From contig CAWHQZ010000008.1 of the NCBI GenBank assembly GCA_963831645.1, positions 86,833 to 150,832 on the forward strand: DNA of 64,000 nt. Reading direction: 5' to 3'. The position numbers and the translations under genes were made by a program. Below are positions 9,463 to 17,664 of this stretch, one piece after another. Within the stretch, counting starts at the first letter, position 1, and each line of letters begins with the position of its first letter. This DNA is from CAWHQZ01 sp963831645 (GTDB lineage Bacteria > Pseudomonadota > Alphaproteobacteria > Rhizobiales > Aestuariivirgaceae). The notes below the pieces were generated by a model, which saw only the letters and a list, made by a program, of their open reading frames with translations, did no database searches and was not told where the DNA came from.

Positions 9463-9966
9463 TCATCGCAAGAGTTCGAGTGCCGTCGCAACCGGCAGGT
9501 ACAGAGTTTCCGGCCGCTTAACGAGCGGCGTAAAGCCGAAGCTTGCGTAGAAGGCAGCAGCCCTGGTGTCGATAGCGTCGGCAAAGATCGCGTGCGCGCC
9601 GATCGGAGCCGTCGCCACGGTTTTGATCGCGTCGAAGAGCAATGCCTCCCCCAGCCCACAGCCGCCGACATTCAGATGCCTGGCAAGCCATCCAATCAAC
9701 ACGGCCGGAACCGTTGGATAGAGCGGCAACTTCCTTGCAAGCTGCTCCGGCACCTCGGTCAGCGGAATGTTGCTCGAAGATAAGGTGTAGAAACCGGCAA
9801 CCGTCCCCGCCGCAAGCTCAACCGCGACAAAACAAGTGGCGTATCTGCGCTTCACATCCTGGGAAACGGACCGGCGAAAGTAGGAGTCGATCCGGTCACT
9901 GCCACAGGCAAACCCTGACCGGTCGTGCGCCTTCGACAAAGCTTCGATGGCGAACCGGGCCGTCAA
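9463..9966 (-). CDS. tacT: GNAT-fold toxin of a TacAT-type toxin-antitoxin pair
   Basis: A 167-residue GNAT acetyltransferase of the tRNA-acetylating toxin type. The N-terminus (FAIEALSKAHDRSGFACGSDRIDSYF) matches this toxin family's opening. The acetyl-CoA site is GWLARHLNVGGCGLGEALLFDA, and the C-terminal ARAAAFYASFGFTPL-like segment reads RAAAFYASFGFTPLVK with the catalytic Tyr. Known members block translation by acetylating the amino acid on charged tRNA. It overlaps the upstream DUF1778 antitoxin gene by 4 bases, the standard order. The frame is intact, so it may be active. Confidence 0.85.
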   Translation of the reverse strand: MTARFAIEALSKAHDRSGFACGSDRIDSYFRRSVSQDVKRRYATCFVAVELAAGTVAGFYTLSSSNIPLTEVPEQLARKLPLYPTVPAVLIGWLARHLNVGGCGLGEALLFDAIKTVATAPIGAHAIFADAIDTRAAAFYASFGFTPLVKRPETLYLPVATALELLR

Positions 9967-10253
9967 CGACGCTCAACGAGATCGGCATGGCGTTTGGCAG
10001 CCCGAACAAGCCGAGCGCCGGGCTTGGGCGGATTGATCAGGGCTTTGGCGAAGCGCACTTGATCCTCGCGCGCGAGGCGCATGATGTCGGCATCCGCCAC
10101 CACCCGCCGAGCGTCTTCTCCGGCGGTTGCCAGAAGGTAGCCGGTCAGGGTCATGCCGCGTAGTTTCGCCGCGCGCTGCATCCGGTGGTAGACTTGAACC
10201 GGGATGCGTGCTTCCAGCCGGGCGGTTTCGCTCTTTTTGAATGTCCTGGCCAT
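9963..10253 (-). CDS. tacA: DUF1778 antitoxin of the TacAT pair
   Basis: A 96-residue protein with an N-terminal ribbon-helix-helix (ARLEARIPVQVYHRMQRAAKLRGMTLTGYLLATAGEDA) and a C-terminal toxin-binding tail (FAKALINPPKPGARLVRAAKRHADLV). DUF1778 proteins repress their own promoter and neutralise the adjacent GNAT toxin. It is co-transcribed with and overlaps the toxin gene. A perfect palindrome lies 33 bases upstream, at 10286-10302, and is a plausible operator. Confidence 0.87.
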   Translation of the reverse strand: MARTFKKSETARLEARIPVQVYHRMQRAAKLRGMTLTGYLLATAGEDARRVVADADIMRLAREDQVRFAKALINPPKPGARLVRAAKRHADLVERR

Positions 10254-10285
10254 GCTGCCATCCTTTCAATTCAGGACAAGGACAA

Positions 10286-10302
10286 TACGGCAAAATGCCG
10301 TA
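10286..10302. promoter_or_regulatory. Perfect palindrome upstream of the TacAT pair, candidate autoregulatory operator
   Basis: TACGGCA-AAA-TGCCGTA: 7-base arms with a 3-base spacer, 33 bases upstream of the antitoxin start. Ribbon-helix-helix antitoxins usually bind such inverted repeats over their own promoter. Confidence 0.6.
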
Positions 10303-10414
10303 AGACTCAACCTCCGGTTAACCCATCACGATTGATCCGAACTTGGCGCCAAAGTAGCCGAACGCTGTTGCTCGAGCCCGGATGGGCAATGCAAGCCGAC
10401 CTCTTCGGCGAGGA

Positions 10415-10615
10415 TCACGCCGGCTTCGGGCGCCTCCGCGGTACCGGTTTCAATCCAGGTTCGCTGCCACCGAGCCGCGCGAGGCGGCGCGCGCTTTCGC
10501 GTTCGATCAGCGCCTTGAGCGCTTCCCGGACGAGCGCGGACTTCTTCTTCAGGCCGGTAAGTTCTCGGGCCTTGGCCAGCAGCAATTCATCATCGAGCGC
10601 AAGGGTAGTCCGCAT
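10415..10615 (-). CDS. vapB: Orphan VapB-type antitoxin
   Basis: A 66-residue protein starting MRTTLALDDELLLAKARELTG, then KKSALVREALKALIERE, ending in an Arg/Pro tail (GLKPVPRRRPK). This is the short VapB/DUF2191 antitoxin pattern: a ribbon-helix-helix followed by a toxin-wrapping tail. The frame opens earlier, at 10654, but the ATG at 10615 gives the family's usual N-terminus. The roughly 140 bases downstream (10273-10414) contain no PIN-domain toxin, so the partner has been lost or was never here. Confidence 0.75.
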   Translation of the reverse strand: MRTTLALDDELLLAKARELTGLKKKSALVREALKALIERESARRLARLGGSEPGLKPVPRRRPKPA

Positions 10616-10689
10616 GCATGTCCTTTGTTCTAAGGCAAGCGTCCGTATGGGCACAAGACGATGGACGGATCGAAGGCTGGCCGGGTTTC

Positions 10690-11007
10690 CTACGCAATTG
10701 CATCAAGGCCCTTGTACCTGACGAGCGACAGGAGTTTCAGCGACGGGCCGGAGGGCCTCTTCTCGCCGCGTTCCCACTGTGACACGAGGGTAGCCGGTAC
10801 GTTGAGGTAACGGCTGAAAACTTCCTGGCTCACGCCGGCCTTCATGCGGATCTTGTGTATCTCTCGCGCAGTCAGTTGCTCGATCAGCGTGAGACACATT
10901 ACATCGAACTCCCGCATCGTCGTCTTGTCGATTGCGCCGATCCCATGCAGACCCTTGGCAGTCCTGTGGACCGTCTCAGCGATCCGGCTCTGATACTTCT
11001 TCCCCAT
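10690..11007 (-). CDS. XRE-family antitoxin, HigA-like
   Basis: About 105 residues. The C-terminal half is a helix-turn-helix (LTAREIHKIRMKAGVSQEVFSRYLNVPATLVSQWERG), the standard antitoxin and repressor module of RelE/ParE-type pairs. It begins at the ATG at 11007 whose A is shared with the toxin's TGA (TGATG), so it is translationally coupled; a GTG three bases upstream is possible. Toxin gene first, antitoxin second is the HigBA order. Confidence 0.82.
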   Translation of the reverse strand: MGKKYQSRIAETVHRTAKGLHGIGAIDKTTMREFDVMCLTLIEQLTAREIHKIRMKAGVSQEVFSRYLNVPATLVSQWERGEKRPSGPSLKLLSLVRYKGLDAIA

Positions 11008-11297
11008 CACAAATTTACCTCCTTCATCTCACCCTCCTCGCACCACGCTTCAATCTGTTTCACCGATGCGCGGGGGAAAATCGCCGCCAATTTCTTCAGC
11101 CGCGCCAGGTCATCGTCATCAATGTTGTCGCGCTCGCTCTTGGCAAACCCGTACAGAAACACGGCTCGACCAAGCCGCGCGCCGCGCTCCGCTCTCTCGA
11201 CAGCCTCGAATAATCTGCCGTTGTTGATTCTTTCGGTGCGGAGATAGCGGCCAAACTGCTTGGTTACGGATCCGCACACTTCTCCTCGCTCCAACAC
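11007..11297 (-). CDS. RelE/ParE-superfamily toxin with an apparent internal in-frame deletion
   Basis: A 96-residue protein. The N-terminal helices (TKQFGRYLRTERINNGRLFEAVERAERG) and C-terminal part (AVFLYGFAKSERDNIDDDDLARLKKLAA) match the RelE/ParE toxins that pair with XRE antitoxins. From memory of the family, the central strands between ERG and AVFLYGF (typically a DADLGGG...GKSGGFRT segment of about 30-45 residues) are missing; only ARLGR joins the two. Toxicity is therefore doubtful. The start could be the GTG at 11297 or a later GTG at 11279. Confidence 0.65.
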   Translation of the reverse strand: MLERGEVCGSVTKQFGRYLRTERINNGRLFEAVERAERGARLGRAVFLYGFAKSERDNIDDDDLARLKKLAAIFPRASVKQIEAWCEEGEMKEVNL

Positions 11298-11307
11298 CCG
11301 CGTTATA

Positions 11308-11322
11308 TAACACCCAGTGTTA
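11308..11322. promoter_or_regulatory. Perfect palindrome upstream of the HigBA-like pair, candidate operator
   Basis: TAACAC-CCA-GTGTTA: 6-base arms with a 3-base spacer, ending 10 bases before the toxin start and overlapping an AT-rich TATAAC that could be the -10 box. Position and symmetry fit autorepression by the XRE antitoxin. Confidence 0.6.
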
Positions 11323-11337
11323 GAAAGGCAACAACCG

Positions 11338-12837
11338 CTATTCCTGGAACACCTCTTCCCGCTTCTTCGCGACCGCCGGCAGGAACACGACGACCAGCAC
11401 GACTGCGGCGAGCCCGAGGAGAGCGGCGCTGAGCGGGCGGGTGAGGAACACCGTCGGATCGCCGCGCGCGATGATCATCGCCCGGCGCAGGTTCTCTTCC
11501 AGCATCGGCCCGAGCACGAAGCCCAGCAGCAAGGGGGCTGCCTCGCAGTCGAGCTTCACCAGCACATAACCCACGAGACCGAACACGGCCACGGTGAACA
11601 GATCGAAGGCGTTGTTGTTGACGCTGAAAACGCCGATCGAGCAGAAAGCGATGATCGCCGGGAACAGCGCGTAGTAGGGAATCTGAAGCAGCTTCACCCA
11701 CATGCCGATCAGCGGCAGGTTGAGCACCACCAGCAGGAGATTGCCGACCCACATCGAGGCGATGATGCCCCAGAACAGCTCCGGACGCTCGGTGGCGACG
11801 TTCGGACCGGGAGCGATGCCCTGGATGATCATGGCGCCGATCATCAGCGCCATGACCGGATTGGCGGGTATGCCGAGCGTCAGCATCGGAATGAAAGATG
11901 TCTGCGCTCCCGCGTTGTTGGCGGCTTCGGGTGCGGCGACCCCCTCGATCGCCCCCTTGCCGAAACGTTCCGGCGTTCGCGAGATGCGCTTCTCGACCGA
12001 ATAGGCGGCGAACGCCGCCAGGATGGCGCCGCCCCCCGGCAGAATGCCGAGCGCCGAGCCGATCCCGGTGCCGCGCACGACCGGCGCGACGATGGCCCGC
12101 AGATCCTCGCGCGTCGGCATGAGGCCGGAGACCTTTTTCGTCACCACGTCGCGGTCGGTTTCGTTCTCGAGATTGCGCAGGATCTCGGCGATGCCGAACA
12201 CGCCGACCGCGACGGCCACGAAACTGAGGCCGTCGGAAAGCTCGAGCAGGCCGAATGTGAAGCGCGGCGTGCCGGTATAGATGTCGGTGCCGACCATGCC
12301 GAGAAGCAGGCCGAGCACGATCATGGCGAGCGCCTTGAGGATGGCTCCATGGGCGAGCGCGACGGAGGTGACGAGCCCCAGCACCATGAGCGAAAAATAT
12401 TCCGCCGGCCCGAACTCGAGGGCCACCCGCGAGAGCGGCGGAGCGAACAGGGCGAGCAGGACGGTCGCCACCGTGCCGGCAAAGAACGACGCCAGCGCCG
12501 CGGTCGCCAGCGCGGGCCCGGCCCGGCCCTGGCGCGCCATCTGGTAGCCGTCGATGGCGGTGACCGCCGAGGACGATTCGCCTGGAAGATTGATCAGGAT
12601 CGCCGTGGTCGAGCCGCCGTACTGCGCTCCGTAGTAGATGCCGGCCAGCATGATGAGCGACGTCGCCGGCGACAACGTGAAGGTGATCGGCAGCAGCATG
12701 GCGATCGTGGCCGTCGGCCCGATGCCCGGAAGGACTCCGATCAGCGTGCCGAGGAGCACGCCAAGGAAGCAGTAGAGAAGGTTTACCGGCTCCAGAGCGA
12801 TGGCGAAGCCGAGTGCGAGATTGGCGAGAAGGTCCAC
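11338..12837 (-). CDS. tctA: Tripartite tricarboxylate transporter, large permease TctA
   Basis: A 499-residue integral membrane protein, the usual TctA length. It begins MDLLANLALGFAIALEPVNLLYCFLGVLLGTLIGVLPGIGP with the conserved GxxPGIGPTATIAMLLP motif, and contains IYYGAQYGGSTTAILINLPGE and the second repeat LGIPANPVMALMIGAM. It forms the sodium- or proton-driven channel that accepts a carboxylate from a periplasmic TctC protein. The start is a GTG 13 bases after the tctB stop. Order tctC-tctB-tctA on the minus strand. The substrate is unknown; many Tct systems in this order carry aromatic or dicarboxylic acids. Confidence 0.92.
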   Translation of the reverse strand: MDLLANLALGFAIALEPVNLLYCFLGVLLGTLIGVLPGIGPTATIAMLLPITFTLSPATSLIMLAGIYYGAQYGGSTTAILINLPGESSSAVTAIDGYQMARQGRAGPALATAALASFFAGTVATVLLALFAPPLSRVALEFGPAEYFSLMVLGLVTSVALAHGAILKALAMIVLGLLLGMVGTDIYTGTPRFTFGLLELSDGLSFVAVAVGVFGIAEILRNLENETDRDVVTKKVSGLMPTREDLRAIVAPVVRGTGIGSALGILPGGGAILAAFAAYSVEKRISRTPERFGKGAIEGVAAPEAANNAGAQTSFIPMLTLGIPANPVMALMIGAMIIQGIAPGPNVATERPELFWGIIASMWVGNLLLVVLNLPLIGMWVKLLQIPYYALFPAIIAFCSIGVFSVNNNAFDLFTVAVFGLVGYVLVKLDCEAAPLLLGFVLGPMLEENLRRAMIIARGDPTVFLTRPLSAALLGLAAVVLVVVFLPAVAKKREEVFQE

Positions 12838-12850
12838 GGGAGCTCGCTCG

Positions 12851-13308
12851 TCACAAGCTCAGCCATGGGCCCCTCAGGCGCAGCGGCAGCCCGAGCCCGT
12901 AGCTGAACACGAGTACGCAGAACGCGGTGAGTCCGAGAGTCAGAAGCGACGGCGAAGCGAACGCTGGCCCGCCGGCTGGCAAAGGCGGCGATGACGAACG
13001 GAAAGAGCGACGGCCGCGACGAGGCCGAGACCGCGGACGGTCAGCCCGAAGATGACCGGGGCAGTCAGGATGAGCACTGTTCCCCGCCACGGAATGCCAC
13101 CGAGCGGCGCCGGGCCTTGCGCGAAAGAACGCGCCGCGATGACGACACCCAGCAGCATCAGAATCGAGGCGAGAACGAGCGGGAAGAAGCCGGGACCCAT
13201 TCTGAGGGCCGAGCCCACTTCGAGGTCGCGCACGCCCACCACGAACAGGGCGCCGATCACGACGAAGATAAGGCCCGAAAGAAAGTCGCGCAGGTTGACC
13301 GGCGACAC
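12851..13308 (-). CDS. tctB: Tripartite tricarboxylate transporter small subunit TctB (two frameshifts as read)
   Basis: A four-helix small membrane subunit of about 151 residues once rejoined. Frame one gives VSPVNLRDFLSGLIFVVIGALF, LRMGPGFFPLVLASILMLLG and the third helix. A short middle frame gives FVIAAFASRRASVRFAVAS, and the last frame gives LLTLGLTAFCVLVFSYGLGLPLRL. Shifts lie near 13015 and 12960, each one extra base; the length is 456 plus 2. The start is the GTG at 13308, 19 bases after the tctC stop. Confidence 0.8.
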
Positions 13309-13327
13309 TGGCCGGGCTCCCGGTTCG

Positions 13328-14298
13328 TCAGTCGGCGAACTCGCCTGCGGCCTCGATGATGGGCTTCCAGCGAGCGATTTCGCTCTCGAGCTTCGCCTTG
13401 AGCGCCTCGGGGGAGGCCTCCGCCTCGGTCGACGGCGCAGTGCCGAGTTCGGCAAAGCGGTTCTTCACGGTGTCGTCGGCAAGCGCCTTCTTCAGCGCGC
13501 CGTTGAGCCTGGCGATCGCCTCCGCCGGCGTTCCCTTCGGCGCATACAGCCCGTGCCAGATGCCGAACTCCATGCCCTGAAGGCCCGCCTTCTGCCGTCG
13601 TAGGAATGTCGGGAAGGTTGGCCAGGCGCTCCTTGGAAGTCGTAGCGTAGGCCTTGATCTCCCTGGCCTTGATCTGGTTGGTGGTGTTGGTCGTCTGGTC
13701 GCACATGAAGTCGACCTGACCGCCCAGCAGGTCGGTCATGGCCGGACCGGTACCCTTGTAGGGCACGGTGGTGAGCTTGGTTTCGATATTGGCTCATGAA
13801 CAGCATGCCGCACAGGTGCGAGGCGGCGCCGATGCCGGCGTTGGCGTAAGTGACCTTGTCCTTGTTGGCCTTGACGTAGTCGATGAGCGACTTGAGGTCT
13901 GACGGCTCGAAATCCTTGCGCGCCACGATCGTCATCGGCACTTCGGTGACGAGGCCGATGTATTCGAAGGCTTCCAGCGGCTGGTACGGCAGCTTGCGAT
14001 AGAGCGTGGCAGACGTCGCCATGCCGATGTGATGCAGGAGCAGCGTGTAGCCGTCGGCCTCCGCCTTGGCCACCCGTGCCGCACCGAGCGTCCCGCCCGC
14101 GCCGCCCACGTTTTCCACCAGCACCTGCTGGCCGAGATCGCGCGACATAGCTTCCGCTACGAGGCGGGTGACCGTATCGGTGGGCCCGCCGGCTGAAAAC
14201 GGTACTACGATGGTGATCGGGCGATCGGGGTAGCTCTGGGCCATCGCCATGACAGGCGCGAGCGCGAGCGCAATCAGGGACAGCAGCAATCTACGCAT
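13328..14298 (-). CDS. tctC: Tripartite tricarboxylate transporter binding protein TctC/Bug family (two frameshifts as read)
   Basis: Starts MRRLLLSLIALALAPVMAMA, a Sec signal peptide cut before QSYPDRPITIVVPFSAGGPTD, the family's hallmark opening. It continues VGGAGGTLGAARVAKAEADGYTLLLHHIG, then in a second frame PYKGTGPAMTDLLGGQVDFMCDQ, then in a third YAPKGTPAEAIARLNGALKKAL. Shifts near 13790 and 13600 are each one extra base (971 bases equals 969 plus 2). Bug proteins capture small carboxylates in the periplasm and hand them to TctAB. Confidence 0.85.
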
Positions 14299-14502
14299 GA
14301 ATTCCTCCCGGTTTGCTTATGGCAGCACGACGTGCGGCTTTGGTCCGGCAGATTCGATGCTTTCCGCAGCGCCGTCAACCTCGGAAACAACGGCCGTTGC
14401 GCTTCTTGTCATTTCCCGAATCAGCGGGTGGGGATAGGACTGATGGTGGCGACGGGCGGCGCGGAGCAGGCCGCAGTTCGTCCAAACCGACGGAGCACCT
14501 CG
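14299..14502. other. Intergenic region between tctC and an unknown gene
   Basis: About 200 bases between two divergent genes, so it should hold the promoters of both. I see no clear operator, RNA motif or further reading frame that I can support. Confidence 0.4.
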
Positions 14503-15219
14503 ATGGCCGCTCTCGCTTTACAGAAAATCGGTCCCGGGATCCTCGAGGCGTCAATGAGCCGTGAAGACACGCTCGCCCGTTACCGCCATCTACGCGGGAT
14601 CAGTGAAAATCATCAATCCGAATTGCTGGCGAACCATCTGGCACATGATGCACTCCTGCAGAATGCGCGCCGGATGGGGCTTGCCGTCGGCAAGAGCCTG
14701 ATCCTCGACGACATCGACGAGCTGATACTGGTTTTGGATCTTGCGATCCATACCCGATTGCTGGGCCGCTTCACGCCGATCGAACGCTATAGCCGATTGG
14801 CGGGATTTGCGCCGGAGTCCGATGAAGCCCATGTGCTCGAAGCGATGCGCCAGTCACGCTTCTCGGTCTTTCGCATTGACCGCCGGCACGAAACGGCCGG
14901 CTTGATTCTCGAGGATGTGCTGCACGACTTCGAGCTTTGGCTGATGGACGAGGACCTTGAGATCGCGATCCCCGACGGGGCTGTGATGGCGGCACGGCTC
15001 TACGCGACGCAACCCTTCTTCATGACCACCGGTGCAGGCGTGCCAATCTACCCCGACATGCGGGATGATATCCTGGTCGAGCTCGACCGGTTGCGCTACA
15101 ACGCGCCCCGCCAGGGGAGCAATGATCGACGTTTCGTCGAAGCCATCTATCGCATTGCCATTGCTCACCGGTTCCCGGAGCGGATCGAGTATCGGGATCC
15201 GGTACCCGAAGCGGGCTGA
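14503..15219 (+). CDS. Protein of unknown function
   Basis: About 238 residues with a clean frame and a codon pattern like its neighbours. The sequence is soluble and acidic-rich (DDIDELILVLDLAIHTRLLGRF, LILEDVLHDFELWLMDEDLEIAIPDG), with no signal peptide, no membrane helix and no motif I recognise. The frame is open from 14332, but the ATG at 14503 or the one at 14554 (MSREDTL) fits better. It ends 16 bases from the convergent amidase gene. I cannot suggest a function. Confidence 0.6.
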   Translation: MAALALQKIGPGILEASMSREDTLARYRHLRGISENHQSELLANHLAHDALLQNARRMGLAVGKSLILDDIDELILVLDLAIHTRLLGRFTPIERYSRLAGFAPESDEAHVLEAMRQSRFSVFRIDRRHETAGLILEDVLHDFELWLMDEDLEIAIPDGAVMAARLYATQPFFMTTGAGVPIYPDMRDDILVELDRLRYNAPRQGSNDRRFVEAIYRIAIAHRFPERIEYRDPVPEAG

Positions 15220-15235
15220 TCTGGCAGGAAATCCG

Positions 15236-15997
15236 TCAGTTATCTGTCGAATCGGCCGACTGCATCTCCGTGAGCCGCACCAGCGTCTCGATCGTCGAGG
15301 GGTCGGCAATGCCGTCGACCCGCTCCGGTCGGAAGTGGCGCTGAAACGCCCGCACCACATAGCCGGTCGCGGTATCGAAACTGCCGTTGACGGGTATTCC
15401 GTAGCCGAAGCTCGCCAGCCGCTGCTGCAGCGCTTCGACCTCGCGGCCCTCATTGCCGAGGCAAAGTCCGGCCCCTTCCCGAATCGGTGAAGGCTCGACC
15501 CACAATCCGACGCCCGCCCGATGGAGCCTGCCCCAGGGAAATTTCTCACCGGGATCGATCTTGCGCGCCGGCGCCACATCGGAGTGGGCGAGGACATCGC
15601 AGCCGCGGATCCCATGGCGCCCGACGATGTCGCGCGCCAGGTCGGTGACGGCATCGATCTGCTCGTCGGGGAAATCGCGATAGCCGAACTCGTGACCGGG
15701 ATTGTGCACTTCAATGCCGATCGAGCAGGAGTTGATGTCGCTGATACCCCGCCAGTGGGCCACCCCGGCGTGCCAGGCGCGGGCGCTTTCATCGACCATC
15801 TGGGTAATGCCGCCCTCGTCATCGACGAGATAGTGGCATGACACGCCTGAGTGCGGATCGCACAGCCAGCGGCAGGCGTCTTCGGCGGTTCGCATGCCGG
15901 TATAGTGGAAGATGAGCAGGTGCGGGTGAACTCCTCCTTTCCGCTCCTCGACGTTCGGCGCCGGGCGCCAGCGGTGGCTCAGTGCGGTTCGGATCAA
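15236..15997 (-). CDS. N-acetylmuramoyl-L-alanine amidase, AmiD-like, with peptidoglycan-binding domain
   Basis: A 253-residue zinc amidase. The Amidase_2 domain has the metal and catalytic residues in LIFHYTGM (H), SCSIGIEVHNPGHEF (E) and VLAHSDVAPARKIDPG (H, D, K), giving HYT...HSDV...K. The C-terminal 70 residues are a PG_binding_1 repeat (EVEALQQRLASFGYGIPVNGSFDTATGYVVRAFQRHF). It removes stem peptides from murein fragments during recycling. I see no signal peptide, so it is either cytoplasmic or exported by an atypical route. It overlaps the upstream DnaJ-like gene by 4 bases. Confidence 0.88.
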   Translation of the reverse strand: MIRTALSHRWRPAPNVEERKGGVHPHLLIFHYTGMRTAEDACRWLCDPHSGVSCHYLVDDEGGITQMVDESARAWHAGVAHWRGISDINSCSIGIEVHNPGHEFGYRDFPDEQIDAVTDLARDIVGRHGIRGCDVLAHSDVAPARKIDPGEKFPWGRLHRAGVGLWVEPSPIREGAGLCLGNEGREVEALQQRLASFGYGIPVNGSFDTATGYVVRAFQRHFRPERVDGIADPSTIETLVRLTEMQSADSTDN

Positions 15998-16689
15998 GCG
16001 GCGCGCTCCCGAAGGATCTGGGCATAGGCCGTGGTGATGGTCGCCAGCTTTTCTGTGGCGATGGCCACCAGTTCCGGCGGAACGCCGGCCGCAATATGCC
16101 GGTCCGGGTGATTGTCGCGCACCAGCTTGCGGAAAGTCTTGCGGATCTCCTCATCCGATGCGCCGGCGTCAAGCCCCAGGATCAGATAGGGATCGCCTCT
16201 GGCAGGCTTCATGTGACGGGCCCGGATGCGGGCGAAATCACGTGGTGTGAACCCGAATATCTTCGCCACGGCCTCGAGGTAGCGCAGCTCCCTCTCGTGC
16301 ACCCGCCCGTCGGCCTTGGCGATATGGAACAGACCATCGAGCACGTCCTCGAGAACCTGCGGACGCCTGGCGAAGAGCTTGCCGACGTGCCGCGCGTATG
16401 TGTCGTAACCGGCCACCTCCTGCTTGGCGAGATTGAACACCCTCGCCACGTTGGCGAGCTCACGCGGCGGGATTTGGAACACCTGCTTGAAGGCTGAAAT
16501 CTCCTCGCCGGTGACCACTCCATCGGCTTTCGCCATCTTGGCGCCGAGCGCGATCATGCCGATGGTGAAGACCACCGACTTTTCAGGATCGGGCGAAGGG
16601 CGGCGGGCCTTCGCCACCTGGTTCAGAAACCCGATGACCGAACCGCCAACGCCGCCCAACACCTCGAGGATACGGGTCCAGATCGACAT
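15994..16689 (-). CDS. DjlA-like co-chaperone: TerB-like domain plus C-terminal J domain
   Basis: 231 residues starting MSIWTRILEVLGGVGG. The central region (VVFTIGMIALGAKMAKADGVVTGEEISAFKQVF, later HIAKADGRVHERELRYLEAVAKIFG) is the TerB-like helical fold. The C-terminus is a J domain (YLILGLDAGASDEEIRKTFRKLVRDNHPDR) with the HPD triad that stimulates DnaK. The start at 16689 was chosen over the longer frame to 16785 because upstream residues are low-complexity and overlap the EamA gene. The coupling to the amidase gene (4-base overlap) is common in Hyphomicrobiales. Confidence 0.85.
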   Translation of the reverse strand: MSIWTRILEVLGGVGGSVIGFLNQVAKARRPSPDPEKSVVFTIGMIALGAKMAKADGVVTGEEISAFKQVFQIPPRELANVARVFNLAKQEVAGYDTYARHVGKLFARRPQVLEDVLDGLFHIAKADGRVHERELRYLEAVAKIFGFTPRDFARIRARHMKPARGDPYLILGLDAGASDEEIRKTFRKLVRDNHPDRHIAAGVPPELVAIATEKLATITTAYAQILRERAA

Positions 16690-16775
16690 GCGGCGGGACA
16701 ATAGCGGATTTCGCATGCCTGTGCTACGGCTTGCCGCGCTTGTCCGGGTCCCGCCCCCATGCAATTTTCGCGGGC

Positions 16776-17658
16776 ATGCCGGCATTTTCCGCGACCACCC
16801 GCGGCTACCTCCACGGCTTCGCGGCGGTCGCCTTGTTCGGCCTCACCCTGCCTTTCACCCGTCTTGCGGTTGCCGAGCTTCCGCCTGTGTTCGTTGGCCT
16901 CGGACGTTCGGTCGTCGCGGCGGCCCTTGCTGCTCCGATGTTGTTGCTCGCCCGGGCGCCGCGGCCCGGCGGGCGCGACGCAGGGCGTCTCGCAGCAATG
17001 GCGGCGGGGGTGATCGTCGGCTTCCCCCTGCTCTCGGCAATCGCCATGCAGACGGCGCCGGCTTCACATGGTGGAGTGGTATTGGGGATCCTGCCCCTCG
17101 CCACCGCCGCGATGAGCGTGGCATTTGCCGGTGAACGACCCTCTGCCGGCTTCTGGCTGTGCGGCATCGTCGGCAGCACTGCCGTCGTGGTGTTCGCCCT
17201 GCTCGATGGCGGCGCGCAGACTTTACCTCGCCGACGGCCTGCTGATCGGGGCGGTGATCTGCGCCGCGGCGGGATACGCGATCGGCGGTGACCTGTCGCG
17301 CTCCCTCGGCGGCTGGCAGGTCATCTCCTGGGCGCTCCTGCTCTCACTACCGGTGCTGCTGCCTGCGGTTCTGTGGATCCTGCCGCAGGTGAACTGGCAA
17401 GCGTCCGCGCGAGCCTGGCTGTCGTTCCTCTATGTCGCCGTGTTCAGCCAATTTCTCGGCTTCTTTTTCTGGAACAAGGGCATGGCGCTGGCGGGCGTGG
17501 CCAAGGTCGGCCAGACCCAACTGCTGCAGGTGTTCGTGACACTACTGGGTTCCGCGCTGCTTCTGGGAGAAGCAATCAGACCCATCACCCTACTTTTTGC
17601 TGCCATCGTGGTGGCCGTGGTCGCCCTTGGCCGCGGGATGGCGGTTGCCCGGAGCTGA
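16776..17658 (+). CDS. EamA/DMT-family transporter (one frameshift as read)
   Basis: A ten-helix drug/metabolite transporter of about 293 residues. The first half reads MPAFSATTRGYLHGFAAVALFGLTLPFTRLAVAELPPVFVGLGR and ends GERPSAGFWLCGIVGSTAVVVFALLDGG. The second half, one frame on, reads YLADGLLIGAVICAAAGYAIGGDLSR...FFFWNKGMALAGVAKVGQTQLLQVFVTLLGSALLLGEAI. The shift is at about 17215-17225, one extra base (883 equals 882 plus 1). It is an inner-membrane exporter; the substrate is unknown. Confidence 0.82.
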
Positions 17659-17664
17659 CTTCGT

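Noticed and set aside
11317..12906. A 529-codon open frame on the plus strand
   Set aside because: It is antisense to tctA and the end of tctB. The predicted protein is a charged low-complexity string (many E, R, H, D) with no fold, the typical shadow of a membrane-protein gene in high-GC DNA.
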